A stretch of 12,465 nucleotides of DNA, taken from the NCBI GenBank assembly GCA_000697335.1, contig JNEM01010859.1:1-12465 (forward strand), in the 5' to 3' direction. Source of the stretch: Conidiobolus incongruus B7586 (taxonomy: Eukaryota > Entomophthoromycota > Entomophthoromycetes > Entomophthorales > Conidiobolaceae). The notes under the pieces were generated by a model, which ran no database searches, had not been told where the DNA came from, and saw only the letters and a list, made by a program, of their open reading frames with translations. This document shows positions 1-7,946 of this stretch, piece after piece. The translations under genes and the position numbers were made by a program. Positions within the stretch are counted from its first letter, which is position 1. Every line of letters starts with the position of its first letter.

Positions 1-402
1 GAGATCTCGGAGAATCGGCACTTGAGTACAAGCTGCATGACGAACTGCTTTTTCAATTGGATCTTTAGCTCCGGGTTCAGATGCTAGGAATGACGTGAGC
101 AACAAATCTTCAGCAGTGTTATTACCAGAGAGGTAGGGCTCATCAAATGTGAGTTCATTAAGGGTTAAAGTACCAGTTTTATCCGAACATAGGATAGAAA
201 CAGATGCCATTTCTTCAATCGCAGTTAATCTCTTAACAATGACTTGTTTAGCTGCGAGTTGTTTGGCACCAACGGCCATCGTTACGGATAAAACGGTAGG
301 CAAACCAACTGGAATAGCAGCGACTGTTAATACGACAACATCTTGGAGTACGTGGATAACATTTGAAGTCCCCTCTCTTGCCAACATTACACCAAAAATA
401 AT
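1..402 (-). repeat. Left arm of a perfect 402-bp inverted repeat (ATPase gene-conversion tract)
   Basis: The reverse complement of 1-402 equals 6015-6416 base for base (position p pairs with 6417-p). I checked this line by line. The tract covers M3/M4 to just past the phosphorylation motif and is still identical where the window ends, so its true length is unknown. Just outside it, 403-480 differs from 5937-6014 at 19 of 78 positions, many of them synonymous. Selection on protein alone would not remove synonymous differences so abruptly. Recent gene conversion fits best; a collapsed or chimeric assembly is the main alternative. Confidence 0.95.
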
Positions 403-1239
403 GACTACAAGTACAATGGTGGTAACGATTAAGAAATTACCAATTTGGTTGATGATTTTTTGGAAGTGGCCTTCATCATTCGTGACTGATATTAAATTAG
501 CTGCCCTTCCAATAAACGTATTAGCTCCAGTTTTGATCACCACAGCCATCATTTGACCCTGTTTGACGATGGATGATGAGTATACAATATCATCCTTCTT
601 TTTCGTTAATGGGAGTGATTCACCAGTCAATGCTGATTGATCAACTTTCAAAACACTATCAGTACTATTGCCAAATCTATTTAGACCAAGAAGACGTGAA
701 TCAGCTGGAATGACATCACCCACGCGAAGTATAATGATATCTCCAGGAACCAATTCAACAGTATCAGCCTCAATCAGTCTCCCATCCCTCCAGATCTTAG
801 CTTTGATAGCAAGATTACTCTTTAACGCGTCCAGAGCACTTTCTGCTTTCGCCTCCTCGACAAATCCAATCACTGCATTTAGGATCAAAACTGCTAAAAT
901 AATACTGAAGTCGATCCAATCCTCCAAAACCGCGGATATGATGCACGCGACTTCCATCAGAAACGCAATACCACCTGTAAAGTACGACAGGAATTTCCAA
1001 ACTGGATGCGTTTTCTTCTCCGCGATTTCATTCTTGCCAAATTGTTTCAAGCGTTGATCCACTTCATCCCGTGTTAATCCTGTTTTGGGATCTGTGTGCA
1101 ATAGTGGCTCTAGTTGGGCATCTATTGTATCCTTCTCTTGGTTGTTTTCTTCTGAGTTGGAAATCGTCCTTTCTCTGGTAGGTTCTTGATTATTTAGATT
1201 AAAATTTGCAGATTTTTCAGTTTTGGTATCAGAATTCAT
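1..1239 (-). CDS. PMA1: Plasma-membrane H+-ATPase (P-type, IIIA), N-terminal part, runs off the left edge
   Basis: This P-type ATPase pumps protons out of the cell at the expense of ATP and energises the plasma membrane. The first 413 codons are present without an intron, from an ATG at 1239-1237 that follows an A-rich leader. Visible parts: a hydrophilic N-terminus (residues 1-75), M1-M2, the actuator loop with TGES, M3, M4 with PVGLP, and the phosphorylation motif CSDKTGTLT (phospho-Asp about residue 353, bases 181-183). The rest of the gene lies outside the window. It is a paralogue of the ATPase at 5175-7892. The N-terminal 30 or so residues are unrelated and the next 800 bases are roughly 75-80% identical, but bases 1-402 match the other copy perfectly. 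It is transcribed away from SHE9. Family assignment is firm; whether the gene is complete cannot be judged. Confidence 0.95.
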   Translation of the reverse strand, partial: MNSDTKTEKSANFNLNNQEPTRERTISNSEENNQEKDTIDAQLEPLLHTDPKTGLTRDEVDQRLKQFGKNEIAEKKTHPVWKFLSYFTGGIAFLMEVACIISAVLEDWIDFSIILAVLILNAVIGFVEEAKAESALDALKSNLAIKAKIWRDGRLIEADTVELVPGDIIILRVGDVIPADSRLLGLNRFGNSTDSVLKVDQSALTGESLPLTKKKDDIVYSSSIVKQGQMMAVVIKTGANTFIGRAANLISVTNDEGHFQKIINQIGNFLIVTTIVLVVIIFGVMLAREGTSNVIHVLQDVVVLTVAAIPVGLPTVLSVTMAVGAKQLAAKQVIVKRLTAIEEMASVSILCSDKTGTLTLNELTFDEPYLSGNNTAEDLLLTSFLASEPGAKDPIEKAVRHAACTQVPILRDL

Positions 1240-2330
1240 TTTTAATTTATAATCAATAAAATTTAATTAAACATAAATATGAATTATTCAATATATACAA
1301 ATGAAATTCGAATAAAGACGCTTATAAACTATTTATAATCCCCACTAAACTCAATAATCATATTAAAAGATTAAGCAATTAAATAATTAAACAACTATTA
1401 AATAATCTTTTAGTCAAATTGAATCAAAGTATAAATATAAATTTTTTGAATTTTTGCTTAAAGTTGAAATAATCATGAAATTTACATTGTCGAATAAAAT
1501 TTTTACCCGATAAATAACAATTCAATCTTGAAATTTTTTAAGTTACCCTTTGCTAGTTTGTTAATGTTGTCAAAAAATAAATGAATTAATATTTTAGTAA
1601 TCATTTGTCCAAACTTTTAGAACTATGATGATAACTGGATTTGCTCCTGAAATAAAATATTTCAAACTATGAAATTATAAATATAATTGAATAGATTACT
1701 ATAAAATAATATCAAATAAGAAAATATATATATGTATATATATGCATAAAAAACTGAAAAAATTAAAGCATTTAAAATATTTTTGAAACTTGATCATATT
1801 TATATTCAGTAATTTAATATTCAACTAATACGTCATATAATTAGTATATCAACATCTATGATTAAGCAATTCCTCTAATTAGCATTTTCAAAACTTTTCG
1901 AATTTAGTAATTAAAAAACTCAAATTGGTACTAAATTGATGTTAAATATCGATTATTGAAATCACTAATAACTTTTTGAAAGTTATATAATTAAAATATG
2001 AATATATTGAGCCATTATTAATTAAATTTAATTTATTTTTTCATTTTAATTTTATTTAAATGAGACATTAATTTCAATTAAATTTGATTGAACTGTTTTT
2101 TTTGTCAAGTAAACTCTATAAATAATATTGTCAATTTGTATAATAATTATTCATTAAATATGATTAAATTTTAAAGGTTTATATTACCAATTTCTCTCAT
2201 TCTGATTTGATTCATGATACATTTTCAATTTGAGATTTGAATGGATAAAATTAAAACCATAATAATTTTGAATTATTATTTTAGTATATATATAATATTC
2301 ATAATAAAAATCAACTTAAAAATAAAAAGA
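1240..2330. other. AT-rich divergent intergenic region between the left ATPase and SHE9
   Basis: About 1.1 kb of roughly 80% AT sequence with dense stop codons in all frames. It separates two divergent genes, so it should hold both promoters. I see a TATA-like element for the ATPase (1329-1337), an ACGTCA-containing decamer at 1827-1836 that recurs at 9320-9329, and a short AT dinucleotide run near 1725-1743. I found no RNA gene and no exon that I could tie to a family. Confidence 0.6.
1329..1337 (-). promoter_or_regulatory. TATA-like element of the left ATPase gene
   Basis: The minus strand reads TATAAATAG, 90 bases upstream of the ATG, with a G-rich GTGGGG a few bases further upstream. A start of transcription about 30 bases downstream would leave a leader of about 60 nt. 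In DNA this AT-rich a TATA match is weak evidence by itself; the position and the G/C bases at its edge are what favour it. Confidence 0.4.
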
Positions 2331-3823
2331 ATGAAAAGTTTAATTAACCTATCCAAATCTATTAATTTTAAAAATTCTAATTTATTTATAAATTATCAAT
2401 ACCATAAAAAATTGTTATCAACTTCAGCACGATGCCAATTCCATTTAAATAAATCAATATTGAATAATAATTATAATAAGGAGAATATAGATAAGAAAAT
2501 TGAAGAGGATATTGAAAAGATATTGAAGGAGCACAAGAGTACAATATTACAAAATCAGGAACTCAAGGAAAAGCAAGAGAAAGAGGAAGTGGAACAGAAT
2601 TTGAAAATTAATGAATTTTCCAATCAGAATAGTGAAAGTATCAAAAGTGATGAAACATTTAAACAAGACACGATAACTGACACTAGTAACTCACACCAGC
2701 GAGAAACTAGTGTAAAGCCTGACAAAGTAGAAACCTCAACTGAAGAACCTTCAATAACTTCAAAAGTATTAAACTCTGAAGACCAACTACTCAAAAAGTA
2801 CTTGGATCAACTCCAAGCGAAAATGAATGAGCTGAATGCCAAAATCCAAGAGAAGCGGGAAGAACTACAGAATATCGACTGGAATTCCTATAAGGATCGA
2901 TTTTACGAAATTTTAAAACATATGGGAGTGAGTATTAATCAAGTGACAGGATATGATCAAATTGAAAAATTGAAGCAAAATATTAAAGTTTATGGTAATT
3001 CATACATAAGAATTAGTTAAATAATTTCATTAATTAGTTAGAGGAGGAGTTCGTCGCAATCAATCAAGAACTCAAAAAAGTTAAATTGATTCACGACGAG
3101 AACGTTAATTACCGCGCTAACGGCCAAAAGGAGATTAACAATCTGTTGCAGAGGAAACATACGTGGACGGATGAGGACGTTACAAGGTTCACCCAGCTGT
3201 ATCGTCAGGAGCATCGTAATGAGCAGAATGAGCTCGAGACCAAACAGCAGTTGAAAGATTTGGAAGGTCAGGTCGAAGCTACCTATAATAAGCTGATCGA
3301 TGCCATTCGTACGCGGTACCACGAGGAGCAACTGTGGAGTGACAAGATTCGTGGTGCTTCTACATACTGGACCTTGGCTTTGATTATGGTCAATTTACTC
3401 GCCTTCATTCTCGTGCACACGTGGTTAGAGCCTCGCAAGCGCAGAAGAATGGTAGAGCAAGTAGTGGTTGAAATGGATGATATGTTAAAAAAGGTGGAAA
3501 CCGATTTCAACGACAAAGTAATATCTTGCGTCGAAACCATCGAAAATCAACGTGCAACCATCATGTCAGTTGCCCAACAGTTGGATCAAGTTGACTACAA
3601 ACTGTCATCATCACCCCAGTCCGACTCTCAAGCTGTTTCCACCATCCTCTCTGAGCTCTTGCGCCCCGACCAGATGGAATCCTCAGCAACTTATGAAGCA
3701 CCCGAATCCTCAGGCCATCCAGTGATTGATGCGCTCAAAACAGCAGATCCAGTGATCCTCAGTCTAGGCAGTGCAGTCATCGGTAGCTTGATCACATGGA
3801 CAATGGTTATATTCCTATACTAA
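2331..3823 (+). CDS. SHE9: She9/Mdm33 mitochondrial inner-membrane protein, exons 2331..2994 and 3042..3823
   Basis: She9/Mdm33 proteins sit in the mitochondrial inner membrane and shape cristae and inner-membrane division. The joined product is 481 aa; yeast Mdm33 is about 450-460. Residues 1-35 form a basic, hydroxylated presequence ending STSARC, which favours the ATG at 2331 over an in-frame ATG at 2241. Coiled coil occupies about 150-182 and resumes after a short linker. Family signatures are IEKLK, LLQRKH (256-261), RYHEEQ..WSDKIR (313-325), a first membrane segment near 330-348 followed by a basic EPRKRRR, and a second at the C-terminus (459-481). The 47-nt intron 2995-3041 (GTAATT...TTAG) joins Y221 to E222 in frame. 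An alternative, 2988-3037 (GTTTAT...TTAG), also keeps frame, giving 480 aa. The first half of exon 1 is far more AT-rich than exon 2. Family call firm, exact splice less so. Confidence 0.93.
2995..3041 (+). other. SHE9 intron
   Basis: A 47-nt intron starting GTAATT and ending TTAG restores the She9 coiled coil with the spacing I recall for the family. It begins with the same GTAA as the introns of the two spliced genes further right. In-frame stops lie inside it, so it must be removed to make the protein. The competing pair of sites, 2988-3037, removes 50 nt and loses one residue. Confidence 0.75.
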
Positions 3824-5025
3824 ATTATTTAATTAATAAATTCAATTCATTCTATTATAGGATTATTCTCACATTCTTTAAGATACATTTTTCAAGTTCG
3901 AAAATGTAGTACCCTATATTTCTAAATATGGGGAATAGGTATTTGATATTAGTAAAAAGATGTCAAATATTCATCAACTTTTCAAAATTTAGTACCTGAT
4001 TTAGTATTCCAAATATATTTTGATTTTCAAATTCAGAGATAAAAAAATTATCGCGCCGGAATACGATCATACCCACAATGATTTGAAAGTATTCATTTAT
4101 TTTAACAACATTAAAAATTATAATAATTGAAACATCTAACGGCCATTATCAATTCCATGTGTATTGCTAATAGTCATTAAATCGTCAAAATAATCAATTT
4201 AAATTGATTAACGAGAATAGTATATTAATCCAACAATGTTTGGCATTGCTTCTGTTTTTAAAATAACTTCAACCAAAAATTTATTATGATTATAATTTAT
4301 TGCAATTAAATAATCCATTGTCAATATAATTTTGAAACTAACCAAACAAAAAATTCTAGAACTACAAATATAATTGAAAATAATCATATTCAAATGATTT
4401 AATCTTGACAATGCATTATATGAAACACAGAAATCCGGTAAAGGTTAAAACAATTTAAAAAGTCCTTATCTCCAAAATTATTATTAATCTAGCATTTAAG
4501 TTAGAGTGATCCATCAAGATAAGTCAATTACCGAGTTAACAGGTCTCTCGCAATTAACCACCCAATATATTTGGCAAAAAACTTCAAATCAATATTCATT
4601 TAATCAATCTAAATTTAAAATAAATCAGAATATTTATGTTCAAAAGAACTTTATCCTGCGCAAATTGATTCCCTTATACATTTTATTTCAATTTCCAAGG
4701 TTTAAAATCTAAATTAAAAAAACAATATTAAAGCAAATTTGAAAATTTTAATTCTTTAAGTAATTAAATTTGATTAATTTTGTGCCAAGTCTTTAAATCC
4801 ACCCCAAATTCAAGGTTATTTATTGAGTGTGACCTTCTCGGTTTAATCTCTCCAATTTCCACCGTAAATGGTTGATAGATTAATACGGTTAAAAAATTTA
4901 TTCGATTTCAAGGCATAGCTTGCAATTCGTGAAAACTGTTTTGACTGAAGTTTTGTTTATTTGTTATTATTAATAGATACTGACTATGTTTACTTCTGCT
5001 GACATGAACTTAGTGTTAGATTGAT
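3824..5025. other. Intergenic region between SHE9 and the complete ATPase
   Basis: About 1.2 kb without a gene that I can support. An AATAAA at 3835-3840 probably serves SHE9. A 22-nt inverted repeat lies at 3912-3933 (arms CCCTATATTT and AAATATGGGG, one T-G pair). A small GC-rich island, TCGCGCCGGA, stands out at 4051-4060. From about 4780 to 4960 the DNA is less AT-rich than its surroundings, which may mark upstream promoter elements of the ATPase. Open stretches at 4208-4411 (minus) and 4506-4712 (plus) are no longer than chance allows at this composition and resemble nothing I know. Confidence 0.5.
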
Positions 5026-5033
5026 TATAAAAG
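5026..5033 (+). promoter_or_regulatory. TATA box of the complete ATPase gene
   Basis: TATAAAAG lies about 30 bases before a pyrimidine-rich stretch (5061-5070, GTCTTTCTTT) of the kind that often marks transcription starts in strongly expressed fungal genes. The distance to the ATG (about 140 bases) allows the 5'-UTR intron proposed at 5081-5132. Confidence 0.5.
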
Positions 5034-5080
5034 AATCACTTTGAATCTCAATTCAAAATAGTCTTTCTTTATTTTATATT

Positions 5081-5132
5081 GTATAATACTAATCAGTTAA
5101 CAAACGATTGAATTTATTATATTCAATTTCAG
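5081..5132 (+). other. Putative 5'-UTR intron of the ATPase gene
   Basis: GTATAA at 5081, a TACTAATC branch-like sequence directly after it, and TTTCAG at 5127-5132 delimit 52 nt, within the size range of the coding introns here (47-57 nt). The branch-like sequence is close to the 5' site, which is unusual; TTAAC at 5097-5101 is an alternative branch point. There is no reading frame to confirm the splice, so this rests on size and site quality. Confidence 0.35.
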
Positions 5133-5174
5133 CAACTGATTAATCCTTTATCTTTCTAAATTATTCCAAATCAA

Positions 5175-7892
5175 ATGGCTGCTGAAAATAAACTCGAAAT
5201 TTTGCCTCATCCCACTTCGGATGTGAACATTGCTGCCGATAAGGAGGTAGCTAGAATCAAAACCCAAGAGCATGTGGAAGCTAAAGAGACCATCGATCCC
5301 GAATTGGAGCATCTGTTGCAAACCAATCCCAAGCAAGGTTTAACTGATGCTGAGGTAAGGGAGCGCATGCAACAGTTTGGGAAGAATGAAATCCCTGAGA
5401 AGAGGACTAACCCAGTTTTGAAATTTCTGTCATATTTCACCGGTGCCATCGCTTTCTTGATCGAATTGGCCTGTATTATTTCCGGTGCTGTCCAGGATTG
5501 GCTAGATTTTGGCATTATTTTGGCTGTATTGATTCTAAATGCAGTTATTGGATTCGTTGAAGAAGCTAAAGCGGAAAGTGCTCTCGATGCTTTGAAGAAT
5601 AATCTCGCTCTCAAGTCCAAGGTTTGGAGAAATGGTCAATTGGTCGAAATTGAAGCCGTTGAATTGGTCCCTGGTGATATTCTCGTCCTCCGTCTGGGTG
5701 ACATTGTTCCAGCTGATGCTCGTCTCTTAGGCCTTAATGTATCTGGTGACGCTACTGATGGTGATTTGCAAGTTGATCAATCAGCATTGACTGGTGAATC
5801 ACTCCCATTATCCAAGAAGAAGGGGGCAATTGTTTATTCTTCATCAATCGTCAAACAAGGTCAAATGATGGCAGTAGTAACCAAGACTGGGGCCAATACA
5901 TTCATCGGAAGAGCCGCAAATTTGATTTCTATCACAACCGATCAAGGTCACTTTCAAAAAATTATTAATCAAATCGGTAATTTTTTAGTCATCATTACGA
6001 TTGTACTGGTTGTTATTATTTTTGGTGTAATGTTGGCAAGAGAGGGGACTTCAAATGTTATCCACGTACTCCAAGATGTTGTCGTATTAACAGTCGCTGC
6101 TATTCCAGTTGGTTTGCCTACCGTTTTATCCGTAACGATGGCCGTTGGTGCCAAACAACTCGCAGCTAAACAAGTCATTGTTAAGAGATTAACTGCGATT
6201 GAAGAAATGGCATCTGTTTCTATCCTATGTTCGGATAAAACTGGTACTTTAACCCTTAATGAACTCACATTTGATGAGCCCTACCTCTCTGGTAATAACA
6301 CTGCTGAAGATTTGTTGCTCACGTCATTCCTAGCATCTGAACCCGGAGCTAAAGATCCAATTGAAAAAGCAGTTCGTCATGCAGCTTGTACTCAAGTGCC
6401 GATTCTCCGAGATCTCGCTGATGGTAAGAAACATCAAGTTGAAGGTTATCAAGTTTTGGAATTTGTTCCTTTTAATCCTGATTCTAAGAGAACTGAAGCC
6501 ACTATTCTTGATTTGAATCGTAATGTCAAATTCAGGGTATCAAAAGGAGCACCACAAGTCATTGTCGATCTTGTAGGTGGTCACCCTGAAGCAGTCAGCG
6601 CTGTGAACGATCTTGCTGGTCGCGGTTTGAGAGCCTTGGGAGTTGCTCGTACTGTTGATAACGATTTTGAAAAATGGGAAATGGTTGGAATGATCTCTTT
6701 GCTCGACCCTCCACGCCCCGATTCCGCCGAAACCATTGCAAGGTGTAAAGAATATGGAGTAACTGTGAAGATGATCACTGGTGATCAGCTTATCATCGCA
6801 AAGGAAGTATCTCATCGTTTGGGTATCCAGCGTGCTATTTTGAATGCTCACAAACTTACTGATAAAGATGTCTCTGAAGATGTAATTGCTAGTCGCTGTG
6901 AACGTGCTGATGGTTTTGCTCAAGTAATTCCTGAACACAAGTACCGTGTAGTCGAATTGCTCCAAAAGAAAGGTTATTTGGTCGGTATGACAGGAGATGG
7001 TGTGAACGATGCTCCAGCCCTCAAAAAATCCAATGTTGGTATTGCTGTTGAAGGAGCCACAGATGCAGCTCGTTCTGCTTCCGATATTGTTCTCCTTGCT
7101 CCAGGACTTTCAACTATTGTTGATGGTTTTACAACCTCAAGACAGATTTTTCAGCGTATGCGATCCTATGCACTGTACCGTATCACTGCAACCATCCACT
7201 TTCTAGTCTTTTTCTTTATTATAATGCTAGCTCTTAATTGGAAAATGCCTGCAGTACTCCTTATTTTCATTGCAATTCTTAACGATTTAGCCACTTTAGT
7301 AATCTCAGTTGATAATACTGAAATTTCCAAGAGACCTGACAAGTGGAGAATTGGTCAATTAATCACTATGTCATTCTTACTAGCTATCTGCATTTGTGTT
7401 ATGTCTTTTGCACAGTTCTTCGTTGCTAGGAATGTTTTTAAGGTATCTAACGATGAATTGATATCTATTATGTTTCTTCACATTAAAGCATTACCCCACT
7501 TTGTGATCTTTTCCACCAGAGTACCTGGATATTTCTGGACCAATTTACCTTCATGGATGTTCACATTAGTTATCATGGCCACTCAAGTACTCGTCCTTAT
7601 CCTATGTGCAGTAGGAGCACCCAACTTCCTAGCGCCAATCGGCTGGGGCTGGGGCTTTGCAACGCTTGGAATTGCACTTGTTTGGTTCATTGTCTTAGAT
7701 TTCGTTAAAGTATTCATCTTTAGAATTTGGAGTTTTGAACTCACTGCTAAATTAGTACCTACCTCTGCCAGAAGATCCAAATTGAAGTTGAAGCATGAAC
7801 AGGATGCAGCTCGTCAAAGACTGAATAGAACAATTGGTCAAATGAAAACTGCGCTCACAATTGTTGAAGCGATAAGAGCTTTTAAACAATAG
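5175..7892 (+). CDS. PMA1: Plasma-membrane H+-ATPase (P-type, IIIA), complete, 905 aa
   Basis: Complete intronless proton pump of the plasma membrane. Length is close to the 918 aa of yeast Pma1. In order: hydrophilic N-terminus (1-80), M1 (about 84-104), M2 (about 112-130), actuator loop with TGES (206-209), M3 (about 270-288), M4 with PVGLP (311-315), phosphorylation site CSDKTGTLT (phospho-Asp 354), TGD (535-537), GDGVND hinge (607-612), M5 with R669 and H675 spaced like yeast R695/H701, and M6 with D704 at the place of the proton-carrying D730. After the last membrane segment (ends about 852) comes a basic 53-residue tail that does not resemble the yeast Ser/Thr regulatory tail. The wording of M1-M2 and the actuator is nearer to plant, protist and early-diverging fungal pumps than to ascomycete Pma1. 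The ATG at 5175 is the only one that fits the leader. It converges with the CENP-M-like gene. Confidence 0.97.
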   Translation: MAAENKLEILPHPTSDVNIAADKEVARIKTQEHVEAKETIDPELEHLLQTNPKQGLTDAEVRERMQQFGKNEIPEKRTNPVLKFLSYFTGAIAFLIELACIISGAVQDWLDFGIILAVLILNAVIGFVEEAKAESALDALKNNLALKSKVWRNGQLVEIEAVELVPGDILVLRLGDIVPADARLLGLNVSGDATDGDLQVDQSALTGESLPLSKKKGAIVYSSSIVKQGQMMAVVTKTGANTFIGRAANLISITTDQGHFQKIINQIGNFLVIITIVLVVIIFGVMLAREGTSNVIHVLQDVVVLTVAAIPVGLPTVLSVTMAVGAKQLAAKQVIVKRLTAIEEMASVSILCSDKTGTLTLNELTFDEPYLSGNNTAEDLLLTSFLASEPGAKDPIEKAVRHAACTQVPILRDLADGKKHQVEGYQVLEFVPFNPDSKRTEATILDLNRNVKFRVSKGAPQVIVDLVGGHPEAVSAVNDLAGRGLRALGVARTVDNDFEKWEMVGMISLLDPPRPDSAETIARCKEYGVTVKMITGDQLIIAKEVSHRLGIQRAILNAHKLTDKDVSEDVIASRCERADGFAQVIPEHKYRVVELLQKKGYLVGMTGDGVNDAPALKKSNVGIAVEGATDAARSASDIVLLAPGLSTIVDGFTTSRQIFQRMRSYALYRITATIHFLVFFFIIMLALNWKMPAVLLIFIAILNDLATLVISVDNTEISKRPDKWRIGQLITMSFLLAICICVMSFAQFFVARNVFKVSNDELISIMFLHIKALPHFVIFSTRVPGYFWTNLPSWMFTLVIMATQVLVLILCAVGAPNFLAPIGWGWGFATLGIALVWFIVLDFVKVFIFRIWSFELTAKLVPTSARRSKLKLKHEQDAARQRLNRTIGQMKTALTIVEAIRAFKQ
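6015..6416 (+). repeat. Right arm of the perfect 402-bp inverted repeat
   Basis: Identical to the reverse complement of 1-402. The left boundary is sharp: the last difference is the third base of the Val codon at 6012-6014. The right limit is set only by the window edge on the other copy. The two arms are 5.6 kb apart and enclose both ATPase N-terminal halves, their promoters and SHE9. Confidence 0.95.
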
Positions 7893-7932
7893 TTAATTAA
7901 GAATAATCTAGTTACAAAATAATATTATATAA

Positions 7933-7946
7933 AATAAAGGTTTATT
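7933..7946. terminator. Back-to-back poly(A) signals of convergent genes
   Basis: AATAAA on the plus strand at 7933-7938 suits the ATPase, and AATAAA on the minus strand at 7941-7946 suits the CENP-M-like gene, overlapping its TAA stop. The two stop codons are only 52 bases apart. AATAAA is common in such AT-rich DNA, so the match is supportive, not proof. Confidence 0.45.

Noticed and set aside
149-1057. Open frames on the plus strand opposite the left ATPase, and their twins opposite the complete one
   Set aside because: They are antisense shadows; their matching protein sequence between the two sites only reflects the 402-bp identical tract.
1622-1655. Possible C/D-box snoRNA (ATGATGA followed by CTGA)
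   Set aside because: The boxes are only about 20 bases apart, with no terminal stem and no second box pair.
2241-2330. Upstream in-frame ATG that would lengthen SHE9 by 30 residues
   Set aside because: The extra residues are a run of Ile/Tyr/Lys with intergenic composition and would bury the basic presequence that starts at 2331.
4208-4411. Open stretch of 67 codons on the minus strand
   Set aside because: AT-rich composition like the surrounding DNA, no recognisable motif, and no neighbouring exon could be joined to it convincingly.
4506-4712. Open stretch of 68 codons on the plus strand
   Set aside because: It starts at GTG, not ATG, resembles no family, and by a rough stop-frequency estimate several frames of this length are expected by chance in 12 kb at this composition.
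4780-4960. Less AT-rich stretch with short open frames on both strands, considered as a hidden spliced gene
   Set aside because: I tried both strands; no ATG, splice chain or family match emerged. More likely upstream promoter DNA of the ATPase.
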